Origin: Parabacteroides timonensis
GTDB lineage: Bacteria; Bacteroidota; Bacteroidia; Bacteroidales; Tannerellaceae
Assembly (NCBI RefSeq): GCF_900128505.1
Contig: NZ_LT669941.1
Span: 1,351,526 to 1,415,525 of the forward strand
Length of the DNA: 64,000 nt
Direction: 5' to 3'
Of the stretch, positions 26,761 through 36,437 are shown piece by piece; position 1 is the stretch's first letter; each line of letters starts with the position of its first letter. Position numbers and translations under genes: made by a program. A model generated the notes under the pieces. The model did no database searches. It was not told the origin of the DNA and was given only the letters and a program-made list of their open reading frames with translations.

Positions 26761-29469
26761 ATGAAAACAACCTTATCCTCCTTATTGGCCGCTTTAGTTT
26801 TCATACTGGCAGGATGCACATCCAGCCAAACGGTCGATATAAAAGACCTCCGGGTTGAAATGAAAGAAAATCCGATCGGTATCGGAGTATCGCAACCCCG
26901 CTTTATGTGGAAAATCTCCTCCGTATCTCCCGATCTCATTCAGACCTCGTATCAGATACAGGTCGCCGAATCTCCCGAGAATCTAACTAACGGAAAAGAT
27001 TTAGTTTGGGACAGTGGCGAGGTTAAAAGTGACGAGTCCGTACAGATACCTTACGCAGGAAGCCCGCTACAATCCTGCAAACAATACTTCTGGCGTGTTA
27101 AAGCCAACACCAACCAGGGTACCACCAATTGGAGTAAAACAAACTCCTGGTCGATGACACTTAACCCATCCGATTGGAAAGCAACGTGGATCGGAGAAAA
27201 CAAACTGTCCAATGCCGGAGAAACAAATGAAGGAAAAACCCGTCTTGCCGCACGCTATCTCCGTAAAGAGTTCGTTGCAAACAAACCTATTCAAAGAGCC
27301 GTCTTATACATTTCAGGTCTCGGTTTCTCCGAATCTTACATCAACGGAAAACCCGTTAGCGAAGATATTTTTGCACCCGGCCCCTCCTGGTATCCTAACC
27401 GGGTATATTATAATGTATATGATGTAACCGATCTATTGTCAAAGGATAAAAACACGATCGGTATCGCCTTAGGTAACGGACGCTATTTCGGCATGAGAGA
27501 TAAACAGGAAACTTTACCTTCTTTACTCGCACAGTTGGAGATCGAGTATGCTGACGGTTCGCAGTCAACCATTATCAGTGACACCTCCTGGAAAGTAACC
27601 TCCAAAGGCCCTATCGTTGCCAATAACGAATTCGATGGAGAAGAATACGATGCCCGACTAGAACTGAACGGATGGAACAAAAACGGTTTCGACGACTCCA
27701 AATGGCAAACGGCAGATGTTATGGCCACACCTCCGGGAGAACTAACCGTACAAGCCAACCCGAACCTTCGCATCCAGGAAGAAATCAAACCCGTCAGCAT
27801 CACCGAAAGACCGGACGGTAAATACATCATCGATATGGGTCAGAACATGGTAGGCAGACTGGCTATCAACCTGAAAGGAAAGAAAGACCAACCTATCACA
27901 ATGAAGTTTGCCGAGATACTGAAAGAAGACGGTTCACTTTACCTGGACAACCTGCGTAGCGCCAATGTCTTCGATATTTATACACCGGCACAGGATGGTA
28001 ATTTCAGTTGGGAACCGACATTCGTTTATCACGGATTCCGTTTTGTAGAAATCTCGGGACTCGACTATAAACCGGAATTAACCGCCTTCACCGGAAAAGT
28101 AATCTATGACAAAATGAAAACGACCGGAAAGTTCGAAACCTCCAACCCACTGGTCAACCAGATCTATAAAAACGCCTACTGGGGTATCCGCGGTAACTAC
28201 CGTGGAATGCCGACCGACTGCCCACAGCGTGACGAGCGCCACGGCTGGTTGGGCGACCGTGTAACCGGAGCTTACGGAGAAGCATTCATCTTCAACAATG
28301 CTCTCCTCTATAACAAATGGTTGCAGGATATCGAAGACTCTCAGAGCCCCGAAGGAAGTATTTCCGATGTATCTCCACGCTATTGGACCATATATAACGA
28401 CGATGTCACCTGGCCTGCCGCCTACTTCTATGTTGCCAACCTGTTATATCGCCAATATGGTGACAAGAGCGGTATTATCAGACACTACCCGTCCATGAAA
28501 CGCTGGATGCAGCATATCGAACAAACAGCCATGAAAGATTATATCATCGTAAAAGACACATACGGTGACTGGTGTATGCCCCCGGAATCGCAGGAATTGA
28601 TCCATTCGCAGGATCCGGCCCGTAAAACCGACGGTGCTATCCTCTCTACCAGCATGTACTACAGCCTATTGAACATGATGAGTGAATTTGCTCAAATCTG
28701 CGGACAAGACAACGATATCCCTGTATACCGTGAACTTGCAGCCAAAATGAAAGAGGCTTACAATACAAAATTCTTCAATCCGGAAACTGCCCAATACGGC
28801 AACAACACCGTTACAGCCAACATATTGTCATTACGTCTCGGTCTTGTACCGGAAGGATACGGAGAAAAAGTTTTTGCCAACATCGTAAAGAAAACAGAAG
28901 AAGACTTCGGAGGCCACGTAAGCACCGGTGTTCTGGGTATCCAACACCTGATGCGCGGCTTGACCGAATACGGCCGGGTAGATATGGCTTGGAAAATCGC
29001 TACCAACGACACCTACCCAAGCTGGGGCTATATGGTGAAGAAAGGTGCCACCACCATCTGGGAATTATGGAACGGAGACACAGCTGATCCAGCCATGAAC
29101 TCAGCCAACCATGTCATGTTACTGGGTGACCTGATCATCTGGTACTACGAAGACCTGGCAGGAATTAAGTCCGCTCCGGAATCGATTGCTTACAAGAAAC
29201 TGATCATGGCCCCGGTATTCCCTGAGGGATTAAACTCAGTGTCTGCGGCCTACGAATCTGTTTACGGAGAGATCACAAGTGCCTGGAAGAAAGAAAACGG
29301 AACTTTCAGTTGGGACATCACAATCCCGGGTAATACTTCTGCGGTAGTACGTATACCGAAAGAATTCCAAATCAAACAATCCAACCAGCCGGGAATCCGG
29401 AAAGTGAGCGACACCGCCACCTACACGGAAATCGAGATCGGCTCGGGTAGTTATCACTTCGCTAATTAA
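26761..29469 (+). CDS. Alpha-L-rhamnosidase lipoprotein, GH78
   Basis: 902 aa. A lipoprotein signal has lipobox LAGC (Cys19). It is followed by an Ig-like N-terminal domain, the Bac_rhamnosid_N beta-sandwich (about 150-310), a second beta domain (about 320-430), the (alpha/alpha)6 catalytic barrel (about 440-790) and a C-terminal beta-sandwich. The catalytic motif DCPQRDERHGWLGD is at about residue 484, with TYGDW and WELWNGDT further on. It should remove terminal alpha-L-rhamnose from plant or host-associated glycans at the cell surface or in the periplasm. There are no SusCD neighbours. Confidence 0.95.
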   Translation: MKTTLSSLLAALVFILAGCTSSQTVDIKDLRVEMKENPIGIGVSQPRFMWKISSVSPDLIQTSYQIQVAESPENLTNGKDLVWDSGEVKSDESVQIPYAGSPLQSCKQYFWRVKANTNQGTTNWSKTNSWSMTLNPSDWKATWIGENKLSNAGETNEGKTRLAARYLRKEFVANKPIQRAVLYISGLGFSESYINGKPVSEDIFAPGPSWYPNRVYYNVYDVTDLLSKDKNTIGIALGNGRYFGMRDKQETLPSLLAQLEIEYADGSQSTIISDTSWKVTSKGPIVANNEFDGEEYDARLELNGWNKNGFDDSKWQTADVMATPPGELTVQANPNLRIQEEIKPVSITERPDGKYIIDMGQNMVGRLAINLKGKKDQPITMKFAEILKEDGSLYLDNLRSANVFDIYTPAQDGNFSWEPTFVYHGFRFVEISGLDYKPELTAFTGKVIYDKMKTTGKFETSNPLVNQIYKNAYWGIRGNYRGMPTDCPQRDERHGWLGDRVTGAYGEAFIFNNALLYNKWLQDIEDSQSPEGSISDVSPRYWTIYNDDVTWPAAYFYVANLLYRQYGDKSGIIRHYPSMKRWMQHIEQTAMKDYIIVKDTYGDWCMPPESQELIHSQDPARKTDGAILSTSMYYSLLNMMSEFAQICGQDNDIPVYRELAAKMKEAYNTKFFNPETAQYGNNTVTANILSLRLGLVPEGYGEKVFANIVKKTEEDFGGHVSTGVLGIQHLMRGLTEYGRVDMAWKIATNDTYPSWGYMVKKGATTIWELWNGDTADPAMNSANHVMLLGDLIIWYYEDLAGIKSAPESIAYKKLIMAPVFPEGLNSVSAAYESVYGEITSAWKKENGTFSWDITIPGNTSAVVRIPKEFQIKQSNQPGIRKVSDTATYTEIEIGSGSYHFAN

Positions 29470-29476
29470 ACAAAGA

Positions 29477-29515
29477 AAAAGGGTTGCAATTAATAACATG
29501 CAACCCTTTTCTATT
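29477..29515 (+). terminator. Intrinsic terminator of the rhamnosidase gene
   Basis: AAAAGGGTTGCA pairs with TGCAACCCTTTT, then CTATTT. Confidence 0.8.
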
Positions 29516-29579
29516 TGCTGTAATCCTCCTCTTAACAAAAGAAAGCAAAGGAACACTAGCCGATTTAAAGTGAATTCCT

Positions 29580-29587
29580 TACCTTTG
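29580..29587 (+). promoter_or_regulatory. -7 element of the AAA/DUF4435 gene
   Basis: TACCTTTG, 23 bases before the ATG at 29,611. Confidence 0.55.
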
Positions 29588-29610
29588 GGAGTGAAACAAA
29601 TCAGACTTGT

Positions 29611-31167
29611 ATGGAACTCACTCTCCCAACCCAGTTGAATGCTACCGAACCGACCGTACTCGACACGAAGGTACTCGTTGTGATCGGAGCGAATGGCGCC
29701 GGCAAAAGTTCGTTCGGTAGGGACTTGCTGGAACGTTATGCCGATAACAGTAAAAAGATATCCGGCATGCACTCGTTATTTATCAGCAGCGAAGAACCCG
29801 TTCCTGTCGAAGGCAACGAACTCTCCCGCCTTCAGTCGATGATCGCAGAACGTATTTTTATGCCCCGTCTTTCGGAATATGAGAAACTAATCCTGCGTCT
29901 GCAAAGTGAAGAATTCGAAGCAGCCGTAAATTACAAGGAAGCCTGCAAGCTCAATCCGGATCTGCAACCGCCTGTCACCAAAATAGACCGCATCCAAGCC
30001 ATCTGGGAAAAAATGTTTCCCCACAACCGCCTGGTACGGAAATCCGGATTTATCGAACTGGCCTCGACCAGTCGAGACGGTAATTCATATACCGCCGGAA
30101 GAATGAGCGATGGCGAAAAGATCGTTTTCTACCTGATCGGAGCCGTACTGTGTGCCACCCCGAACGAACTGTTAGTGATCGAAGAACCCGAAATACTCCT
30201 TCACAACTCCATCAAGAACCTGCTTTGGGACGAGATAGAAGCCATGCGCCCCGATTGTACCTACATATATCTCACACACGACATCGATTTTGCCACCTCA
30301 CGCCCACAAGGCAAACGGATCTGGATAAGAGACTACAACGCCGATGCCCATGTATGGGATTACCAGCTGATAGAAAGCAACGACAGCCTTCCCGAAGAAG
30401 TCTATATAGATATCCTGGGAAGCCGTAAACCCATCCTGTTCATCGAAGGCACCGACTCCAACAGTATAGACAACCGCCTCTACCCGCTTATCTTCCCCGA
30501 TTATATGGTCAAGCCGATGGGCGGTTGCCAGAAAGTGATCGAAACAACAAAGGCTTTCCGCCAGCTACAGGATTTCCATACACTGGAATCGATGGGCATC
30601 GTCGACCGCGACCGCCGTACCCGGGGAGAGATCGATTATCTGCGCGAGCAACACATCTTCGTCCCCGACGTAGCCGAAGTGGAAAACCTGTTGATGCTCG
30701 AACCCGTCATCAAAACTGTTGCCAACCGCCTGATGAGAGATCCCGAACAAGTATTCGAGCAGGTAAAAGAGAATGTAGTCAAACTGTTCGAGAAAGATCT
30801 GGAGAGCCAGGTGATCCTCCATGCCAAACATCGTGTACGCAAAAAGCTCGAAACAACAGTAGACCGCAAAATCACCACCGTCGAACAACTGACCGAGCAT
30901 GTGGAAAGCATCCGTTTCAACGTCCATGTAGACGAGATATACAGCGGAATAAAAGATAAATTTATTCAATACGTCGAAACAAGCGACTATAAAAACATTC
31001 TCCGGGTATATAACCAGAAAGGTATGCTCCCGCAAAGTCGCCTGTGTAACATCTGCGGTATCAGTAACAAAGAAAGTTACCTGAACCTTATCCTCTCTAT
31101 ACTGAAAGAAAATAAAGAGGATGCGGAAATCATCCGTTCATCCATCAAAGAATCTTTAGGGACATAA
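29611..31167 (+). CDS. AAA ATPase fused to DUF4435 (TOPRIM-like); PARIS/OLD-like candidate
   Basis: 518 aa. The N-terminal ABC/SMC-like ATPase has Walker A GANGAGKSS (residues 27-35), signature SDGEKIVFY and Walker B LLVIEEPEILLH. The C-terminal half is DUF4435, with TOPRIM-like acidic positions in ILFIEGTDSNS, GIVDRDRRT and VAEVENLLM. In the PARIS anti-phage system these are two proteins, AriA (ATPase) and AriB (DUF4435), and fused forms are known. It stands alone with its own promoter. A housekeeping role is the alternative, since DUF4435 ATPases are common in Bacteroidetes. Confidence 0.75.
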   Translation: MELTLPTQLNATEPTVLDTKVLVVIGANGAGKSSFGRDLLERYADNSKKISGMHSLFISSEEPVPVEGNELSRLQSMIAERIFMPRLSEYEKLILRLQSEEFEAAVNYKEACKLNPDLQPPVTKIDRIQAIWEKMFPHNRLVRKSGFIELASTSRDGNSYTAGRMSDGEKIVFYLIGAVLCATPNELLVIEEPEILLHNSIKNLLWDEIEAMRPDCTYIYLTHDIDFATSRPQGKRIWIRDYNADAHVWDYQLIESNDSLPEEVYIDILGSRKPILFIEGTDSNSIDNRLYPLIFPDYMVKPMGGCQKVIETTKAFRQLQDFHTLESMGIVDRDRRTRGEIDYLREQHIFVPDVAEVENLLMLEPVIKTVANRLMRDPEQVFEQVKENVVKLFEKDLESQVILHAKHRVRKKLETTVDRKITTVEQLTEHVESIRFNVHVDEIYSGIKDKFIQYVETSDYKNILRVYNQKGMLPQSRLCNICGISNKESYLNLILSILKENKEDAEIIRSSIKESLGT

Positions 31168-31264
31168 AAAGTTATCAAAAATGCAGGAAAAGTCCGTAAA
31201 AAATCGTTCTTTTGCACATTAAAAATATCGACATTAACTGGGATAGTCCTTTTACAAAAAGAAT

Positions 31265-33031
31265 ATGCGTACACCGACACTACAATACCTCTACCTGCAA
31301 AAGCCGGTAACAATGGTTATTATCATCTGTATAATCTCCGTACTTCCCTGGATCGGTCTGGGGGATTTCTCCACTAAAGGAGAACCACGTGAAGCATCAG
31401 TTGCTATATCCATGTTGGAATCAGGAAATTGGGTGTTGCCCCAGGTCTATGCCAACGAGTTTGCTTACAAACCTCCTATGGCACACTGGCTGATGGCTGC
31501 TTTTTCCTACCCGCAGGGGTATGTATCAGAGTTTACTGCCCGCCTGCCGTCCGCCCTCGCTTTCATCTGTCTGATGGGATGTACACTAGTCTTTTTCGGA
31601 CGAAGGATTAAATTTCAACAGGCTTTCATTGCCACTCTCCTATTACTTACCTGTATAGAGATACACCGGGCAGCCATGACCACCCGAGTCGATATGTTAC
31701 TGACCACTTTCATTGTGATCGGCCTCTATCAGCTGTTCCGTTGGGAGGACCGGTTGGAACTGAAAGGCTTACCGATCATAATACCTATATTACTGGGATG
31801 TGCCGTATTGACAAAAGGACCTGTCGGTGTCATCCTTCCTCTGTTTGTCTTCGGAGCTTACCTGCTAATGCTTCGTAAATACAGCTTATTGACCATTTTT
31901 AAATCGCTCCTCTATATCGGTGTATCCTCCTTATTTTTACCATTACTGTGGTATATCGCAGCCTGGAAGCAGGGAGGAGATCATTTCCTGGATGTCGTAC
32001 TTGCCGAAAACTTCGGACGTTTCTTTCACCTGGACACTCCAGAGATCAGTTATGACCTGGGACACGAGAATGGTGCCTGGTACAACTTTATGACCCTGGC
32101 AGCAGGATTTATCCCCTGGACGATCTTCTTTTTCTTCTCTCTCTTCGGACTGAAATGGCAAAAATCCAACCAGTCTTTTAAAGAGATCCTGAAAGATAGC
32201 TGGAACCGCATTCTTTCTATGGAGAAAGAAAAGCTATTCAGCCTGGTAGCTTTGGTTTGTATCATCTTTTTTTATAGCATCCCTTCCAGCAAGAGAAGTG
32301 TGTACCTGATGCCCGCATATCCGTTTATTGCGATATTCCTGGCACAATACGCAATTTATATTACCGAATACAGAACAAAGGTTACCCGTATATTTGCAGC
32401 ATTCCTGGCCTCTATAACAACTGTCGTTCTAATTGCCGTCGGATTGACAATGATAGGAGTCATCGACCTGGTAACTATCGTATCGCAATATACGGATCGT
32501 GCAGCTACCTTGTCGCAGGTTGAAGCCGTATCGAATATGTTTTCTTATTGCAACGGCCTGACGATCTGCATTATTATCATCGTCCTGTTGGCCCTGATGA
32601 CAGTACTTTACCAGATGTTCAAAAAGATAAACATCAAAATCCTGTATGCCACCATTGCATTGAGCTTTACGATCAATCTATTGATCGACGGCGTTATTAT
32701 GCGCGGTATCCGTCAGAATGGTTCTGCACGTCCTTTCGCAGAAAGGGTAATGAAAGAATATCCGTTGAACGAAAATAACATGTTCGTGATGAACAATCTC
32801 AGGATTTACAGAAACCTGTACGGACTTAATTTTTATCTCGGAAACCGTTTCCATAACTTCGAACAGGAAATGCCGGAAGGAGGATTTTTCTTTGCTACCC
32901 CCAGTGATCTGGAGACAGTGATCAAAAATTACGAAGGCCAATACACATTCAGTATATTGACCTCCTCTGATTATATCATTCAAGAAATGCGACGTCCGAT
33001 TCTTTTATGCAGTTTCGCACGCGAGAAATAA
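31265..33031 (+). CDS. GT39/ArnT-like membrane glycosyltransferase
   Basis: 588 aa with about 11-12 membrane helices. The N-terminal periplasmic loop carries the acidic residues of the family (GEPREASVAISMLESGNW, then NEFAYKPPMAHWL), as in ArnT and protein O-mannosyltransferases. Family members move a sugar from a polyprenyl-phosphate donor to lipid A or another envelope acceptor. The acceptor here is unknown. It follows the AAA/DUF4435 gene by 97 bases. Confidence 0.88.
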   Translation: MRTPTLQYLYLQKPVTMVIIICIISVLPWIGLGDFSTKGEPREASVAISMLESGNWVLPQVYANEFAYKPPMAHWLMAAFSYPQGYVSEFTARLPSALAFICLMGCTLVFFGRRIKFQQAFIATLLLLTCIEIHRAAMTTRVDMLLTTFIVIGLYQLFRWEDRLELKGLPIIIPILLGCAVLTKGPVGVILPLFVFGAYLLMLRKYSLLTIFKSLLYIGVSSLFLPLLWYIAAWKQGGDHFLDVVLAENFGRFFHLDTPEISYDLGHENGAWYNFMTLAAGFIPWTIFFFFSLFGLKWQKSNQSFKEILKDSWNRILSMEKEKLFSLVALVCIIFFYSIPSSKRSVYLMPAYPFIAIFLAQYAIYITEYRTKVTRIFAAFLASITTVVLIAVGLTMIGVIDLVTIVSQYTDRAATLSQVEAVSNMFSYCNGLTICIIIIVLLALMTVLYQMFKKINIKILYATIALSFTINLLIDGVIMRGIRQNGSARPFAERVMKEYPLNENNMFVMNNLRIYRNLYGLNFYLGNRFHNFEQEMPEGGFFFATPSDLETVIKNYEGQYTFSILTSSDYIIQEMRRPILLCSFAREK

Positions 33032-33034
33032 AGT

Positions 33035-34411
33035 TTATTTAAGCTCTTTAATCTTTATACTGCGGAAAGCAACCTCATCGCCATGATCCTGCAACAGGAT
33101 ATGTCCTTTGGGAGCTTCTCCGAAACGTCCTGCCTCGTTATATGACGGGGCAGCATATTTACTACCTTTCACTAACTCACGGAAAGCATCCGAGCCACGT
33201 TCATATTCCAGTGTTTTAAACCCGTTCAACCAATGTTCTACATGATTATTGGGGAACACTTTCAAAACAGCCTGATTCCAGTTTCCAACACCGTTGAAAC
33301 GTTTATTCTGTGCCGGCATCATATCATAAAGACTTGCCAGTGTACGGCTACCCGGGAAAGTTGTATACAGTTTGGCATCCGGATGAAGCTTATCGTCCAA
33401 TATCTGATATTCCAGACCATAAGCCGATCCACTCTGTTTTTCAGCCTCTGTTACGAAATACTTGATACCACTGTTAGCCCCCGGTGTAATTTTAAATTCC
33501 ACACTCAACTCAAAAGCAGCATATTCTTTATCGGAAACAATATCACCGCCGTTTGTGGACTCTCCGCCACCCGATTTCAATACGATCAGTTGTCCGTCTT
33601 CCACTTTCCAACCATGATCCGGGAAAGCCTCTTTGTGAGCTCCACGCCATCCGTCGGTTGTTTTTCCATCGAACATCAAATTCCATCCATCCGCTTTTTC
33701 TGCATCTGTCAGGTAATTGGGAATGCGATTCACTTCCGGAGCTAAAGTACCCTGCATACGCTCTGCTTCCAGGTTTTCCGTTTTGATACGTATATTACGC
33801 CATTTGATCTCTTTTCCTTCCAGTTCCGTATTCTTACCGATACCATGTACCTGAAAAGCAATAAAGCCTTTAGCCGTTTCATCATCATACAGGTTAGCCG
33901 TGTTGACACCATTCAACCAGATACGGATATTATTGCCGATCGCTTCGATACGATATTTGTTCCAGTCTGTCTTTTTGTAAGCGGCCTGTCCCGGTTTGTT
34001 ATCGACTAATGTCACAAGCCAGCCACGACGCGCCTCATCATACACACCACCACTCCAAGCTCTGTCTGACGGATCCATTTCACACTGGTAACCATGCACA
34101 CGTCCGTTCTGATAGTCCGGGCGGCTCTCGCTGCGGAACTGTACTCCCGAATTCAAAGAAGGATCGCATAAGGCTTCAAACTCCAGGATAAAATCACCAT
34201 ATTCCTGTTCGGTAGCCATAAAGCTATTCGGCTGCCCCGTTACCGAAGTACCTACCAGGCAACCATCCTCCACCCGATAAGGAGCTTCTCCATTTAACTG
34301 TTTGAAACCGGTAAGATCTTTACCATTGAATAACTGTTGCCAACCGTCATTCGACTGACAGGAACAAAGCAGCACAAGAGATAAGGCTGCCAATTTCAAA
34401 GTTGCTTTCAT
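33035..34411 (-). CDS. Two-domain DUF1080 (3-keto-disaccharide hydrolase-type) lipoprotein
   Basis: 458 aa. The lipoprotein signal ends in LLCSC with Cys after residue 16. Two DUF1080 concanavalin-like domains follow (about 22-215: WQQLFNGKDLTGFKQL; about 235-457: WNLMFDGKTTDGWRG), so this is a tandem duplication. Some family members hydrolyse 3-keto-glycosides produced by Gfo/Idh oxidoreductases. An exported Gfo/Idh gene lies at 23,856 but is not adjacent, so a functional link is only a suggestion. Confidence 0.88.
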   Translation of the reverse strand: MKATLKLAALSLVLLCSCQSNDGWQQLFNGKDLTGFKQLNGEAPYRVEDGCLVGTSVTGQPNSFMATEQEYGDFILEFEALCDPSLNSGVQFRSESRPDYQNGRVHGYQCEMDPSDRAWSGGVYDEARRGWLVTLVDNKPGQAAYKKTDWNKYRIEAIGNNIRIWLNGVNTANLYDDETAKGFIAFQVHGIGKNTELEGKEIKWRNIRIKTENLEAERMQGTLAPEVNRIPNYLTDAEKADGWNLMFDGKTTDGWRGAHKEAFPDHGWKVEDGQLIVLKSGGGESTNGGDIVSDKEYAAFELSVEFKITPGANSGIKYFVTEAEKQSGSAYGLEYQILDDKLHPDAKLYTTFPGSRTLASLYDMMPAQNKRFNGVGNWNQAVLKVFPNNHVEHWLNGFKTLEYERGSDAFRELVKGSKYAAPSYNEAGRFGEAPKGHILLQDHGDEVAFRSIKIKELK

Positions 34412-34481
34412 TCTGTTTTCCTTTTAGTATTATAAGTAAGTAAATGTTTTTCCGGTATACGAACACCCGTGTGTACGGGCA

Positions 34482-34489
34482 CAAATATA
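34482..34489 (-). promoter_or_regulatory. -7 element of the DUF1080 gene
   Basis: The minus strand reads TATATTTG, 70 bases upstream of the start. A small hairpin (ACCCGTGTGTACGGG type) lies between. Confidence 0.5.
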
Positions 34490-34563
34490 GAAATTAATTT
34501 ATAATGTACCAGCAAATGCATAGCTATTTTAATAAAAAGGAATCCTTATCAAAGAAATAGGTG

Positions 34564-34571
34564 TATCTTTG
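34564..34571 (+). promoter_or_regulatory. -7 element of the HAD phosphatase gene
   Basis: TATCTTTG lies inside the longer open frame beginning at 34,561, so the true start must be the later ATG at 34,603. Confidence 0.6.
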
Positions 34572-34602
34572 TATGCAAAATGTAATCAATAAAGGTATTT
34601 CT

Positions 34603-35238
34603 ATGAAACTGAAAACGGCTCTCTTTGACTTTGACGGTGTGATAGTCGACACTGAACCAATTTATGATATTTTCTGGAATGAAGCAGGCGTCCGCTACGG
34701 AACAGGTATCGACAACTTCGCCGCTGTGATCAAAGGCACTACCCTCCCCTACATAATGGATAAGTATTTTTCCGATCGTCCGGAAGAATTCCGTCAGATG
34801 GTAATAAAAGAATCGACCGAATACGAAAGTACAATGCCCCTACCGGCTATGCCCGGTTCTCTCGAATTCCTGCACTTGCTGAAAAAGAACGGTGTGCAGA
34901 TAGGTCTGGTCACCAGTTCCGATAATTCAAAAGTAGAACGTGCTTTTAAATTACATCACCTGGACAACCTGTTCGACACGATCGTAACAGCCGACCGTAT
35001 CACAAAAGGCAAACCCGATCCGATGTGTTATCTGTTGGCAGCAAACGACCTGAACGTTTCTTCAGCCGACTGCATCGTATTCGAAGACTCTTTTGCCGGC
35101 ATACAAGCCGGAACAGCGGCCGGTATGCGGGTAATCGGATTAAGCACTACCAATCCGGAAGAAACCCTCAGAGATAAGGTATATGAAGTGATACCGAACT
35201 TCGAGAAGATCACTTTCGAGGATTATATGAAATGGTAA
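34603..35238 (+). CDS. HAD-superfamily hydrolase, beta-phosphoglucomutase-like
   Basis: 211 aa from the ATG at 34,603. The nucleophile motif is DFDGVIVDTEP (DxD), followed by a helical cap, motif II LVTSSDN, the lysine in KGKPDP and motif IV FEDSFAGIQAG. It is a cytoplasmic phosphatase or phosphomutase of the GmhB/beta-PGM group; the substrate is not evident. Confidence 0.92.
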   Translation: MKLKTALFDFDGVIVDTEPIYDIFWNEAGVRYGTGIDNFAAVIKGTTLPYIMDKYFSDRPEEFRQMVIKESTEYESTMPLPAMPGSLEFLHLLKKNGVQIGLVTSSDNSKVERAFKLHHLDNLFDTIVTADRITKGKPDPMCYLLAANDLNVSSADCIVFEDSFAGIQAGTAAGMRVIGLSTTNPEETLRDKVYEVIPNFEKITFEDYMKW

Positions 35239-35264
35239 AAATGACTTTTACTATTCGATGAGAC

Positions 35265-35310
35265 AAAGAAACCGAGAGACAGAATATTTTCTGACACCCG
35301 GTTTCTTTAC
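35265..35310. terminator. Hairpin between the HAD gene and the polysaccharide locus
   Basis: AAAGAAACCG pairs with CGGTTTCTTT around about 23 bases. It ends the HAD gene and, read on the minus strand, could end the polysaccharide operon. Confidence 0.65.
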
Positions 35311-35377
35311 ATTACTTGCTACTTTTTCCTGAAAAGCATCAACTAACCTTGACCAGACCGATTCCATAGAAACCATC

Positions 35378-36394
35378 CTACTGCTTAGAATTATATTTAA
35401 ACCTTTTCTTATATCGAATATACTTACGTCTTAAAAAAACCATAAGCAAGTATATATTTGCAAGCAAACTAGCCCAAAAAGGAGATTGAAAGAAAACGCT
35501 TGTAATGAAATAGAAATCTTTTCTTTTCCTCCACAGAAATTTCTTTTGCTCTTCTTTACTCCAATAATAATCATACAAAATTGTTCTTACTTCCGTTTCT
35601 TTATGGCTAATACAATTCAGAAAAAAATAATAGAACTTCAAATAAAGTTCGTCTTTAATAGACTGATTATAGGTATATATATCCAATAGAGAGTAGATAT
35701 ACTTCACCATATCAAGCTTAAGCATTCTGACTTTTTTCGCATCCTGATTTGTTATAGATCCTGACCGTGAAACATAATTATACAAACGGATATCAATAAC
35801 TATCGTTTTTTTTACTTTCAAACATATTTGCATGTTGAAAAACAAATCTTCCCCGATGGAAATAGGATGATAAATAACATCATCAAATAATGATTTTCGC
35901 ATCAATTTACCCCAAATAAACCATTTCTTATGATGGAGTATACAATACAGCAGTTCCTGACCATACAATCCATCCAACTCACTATTACTTTTTACCTTCT
36001 CTTTAAAGATATAACCATTATCCTCAGTGACATAATAAAAATTGCATTCTACATAATCAGATCCACTTTTTACTATTGCATTATACAATTCTTCTATTGC
36101 ATTTGTTTCCAGATAGTCATCACCATCTAAATGAAATACATATTCACCACGGGCTATATCTAATCCAGATTTACGAGCATAAACCAATCCTTGATTTTCT
36201 TTTGTTATTACTCTGATACGACTATCTTTCTCTGCATATTTTTTAATAATATGGGGAGATTCGTCGGTTGATCCATCATTAACAACAATGATCTCCAGAT
36301 CATGAAAAGTCTGACTGACACAAGATAATAAACAAGTATCAAGATAGGAAGCTACATTATACACCGGTATAATAATTGAAACTTTTACATCCAT
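35378..36394 (-). CDS. Family 2 glycosyltransferase
   Basis: 338 aa GT-A enzyme. The N-terminal VSIIIPVYNVASYLDTCL and NDGSTDESP precede the metal-binding HLDGDDYLE (DxD). The C-terminus is basic with a hydrophobic stretch (FWASLLANIYLLMVFLRR) that may attach it to the membrane. It is the last gene of the polysaccharide locus. The sugar transferred cannot be told from sequence. Confidence 0.92.
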   Translation of the reverse strand: MDVKVSIIIPVYNVASYLDTCLLSCVSQTFHDLEIIVVNDGSTDESPHIIKKYAEKDSRIRVITKENQGLVYARKSGLDIARGEYVFHLDGDDYLETNAIEELYNAIVKSGSDYVECNFYYVTEDNGYIFKEKVKSNSELDGLYGQELLYCILHHKKWFIWGKLMRKSLFDDVIYHPISIGEDLFFNMQICLKVKKTIVIDIRLYNYVSRSGSITNQDAKKVRMLKLDMVKYIYSLLDIYTYNQSIKDELYLKFYYFFLNCISHKETEVRTILYDYYWSKEEQKKFLWRKRKDFYFITSVFFQSPFWASLLANIYLLMVFLRRKYIRYKKRFKYNSKQ

Positions 36395-36437
36395 TTGTTC
36401 TATAATTTATTATTAATTCATTATTACTTAACTATAC

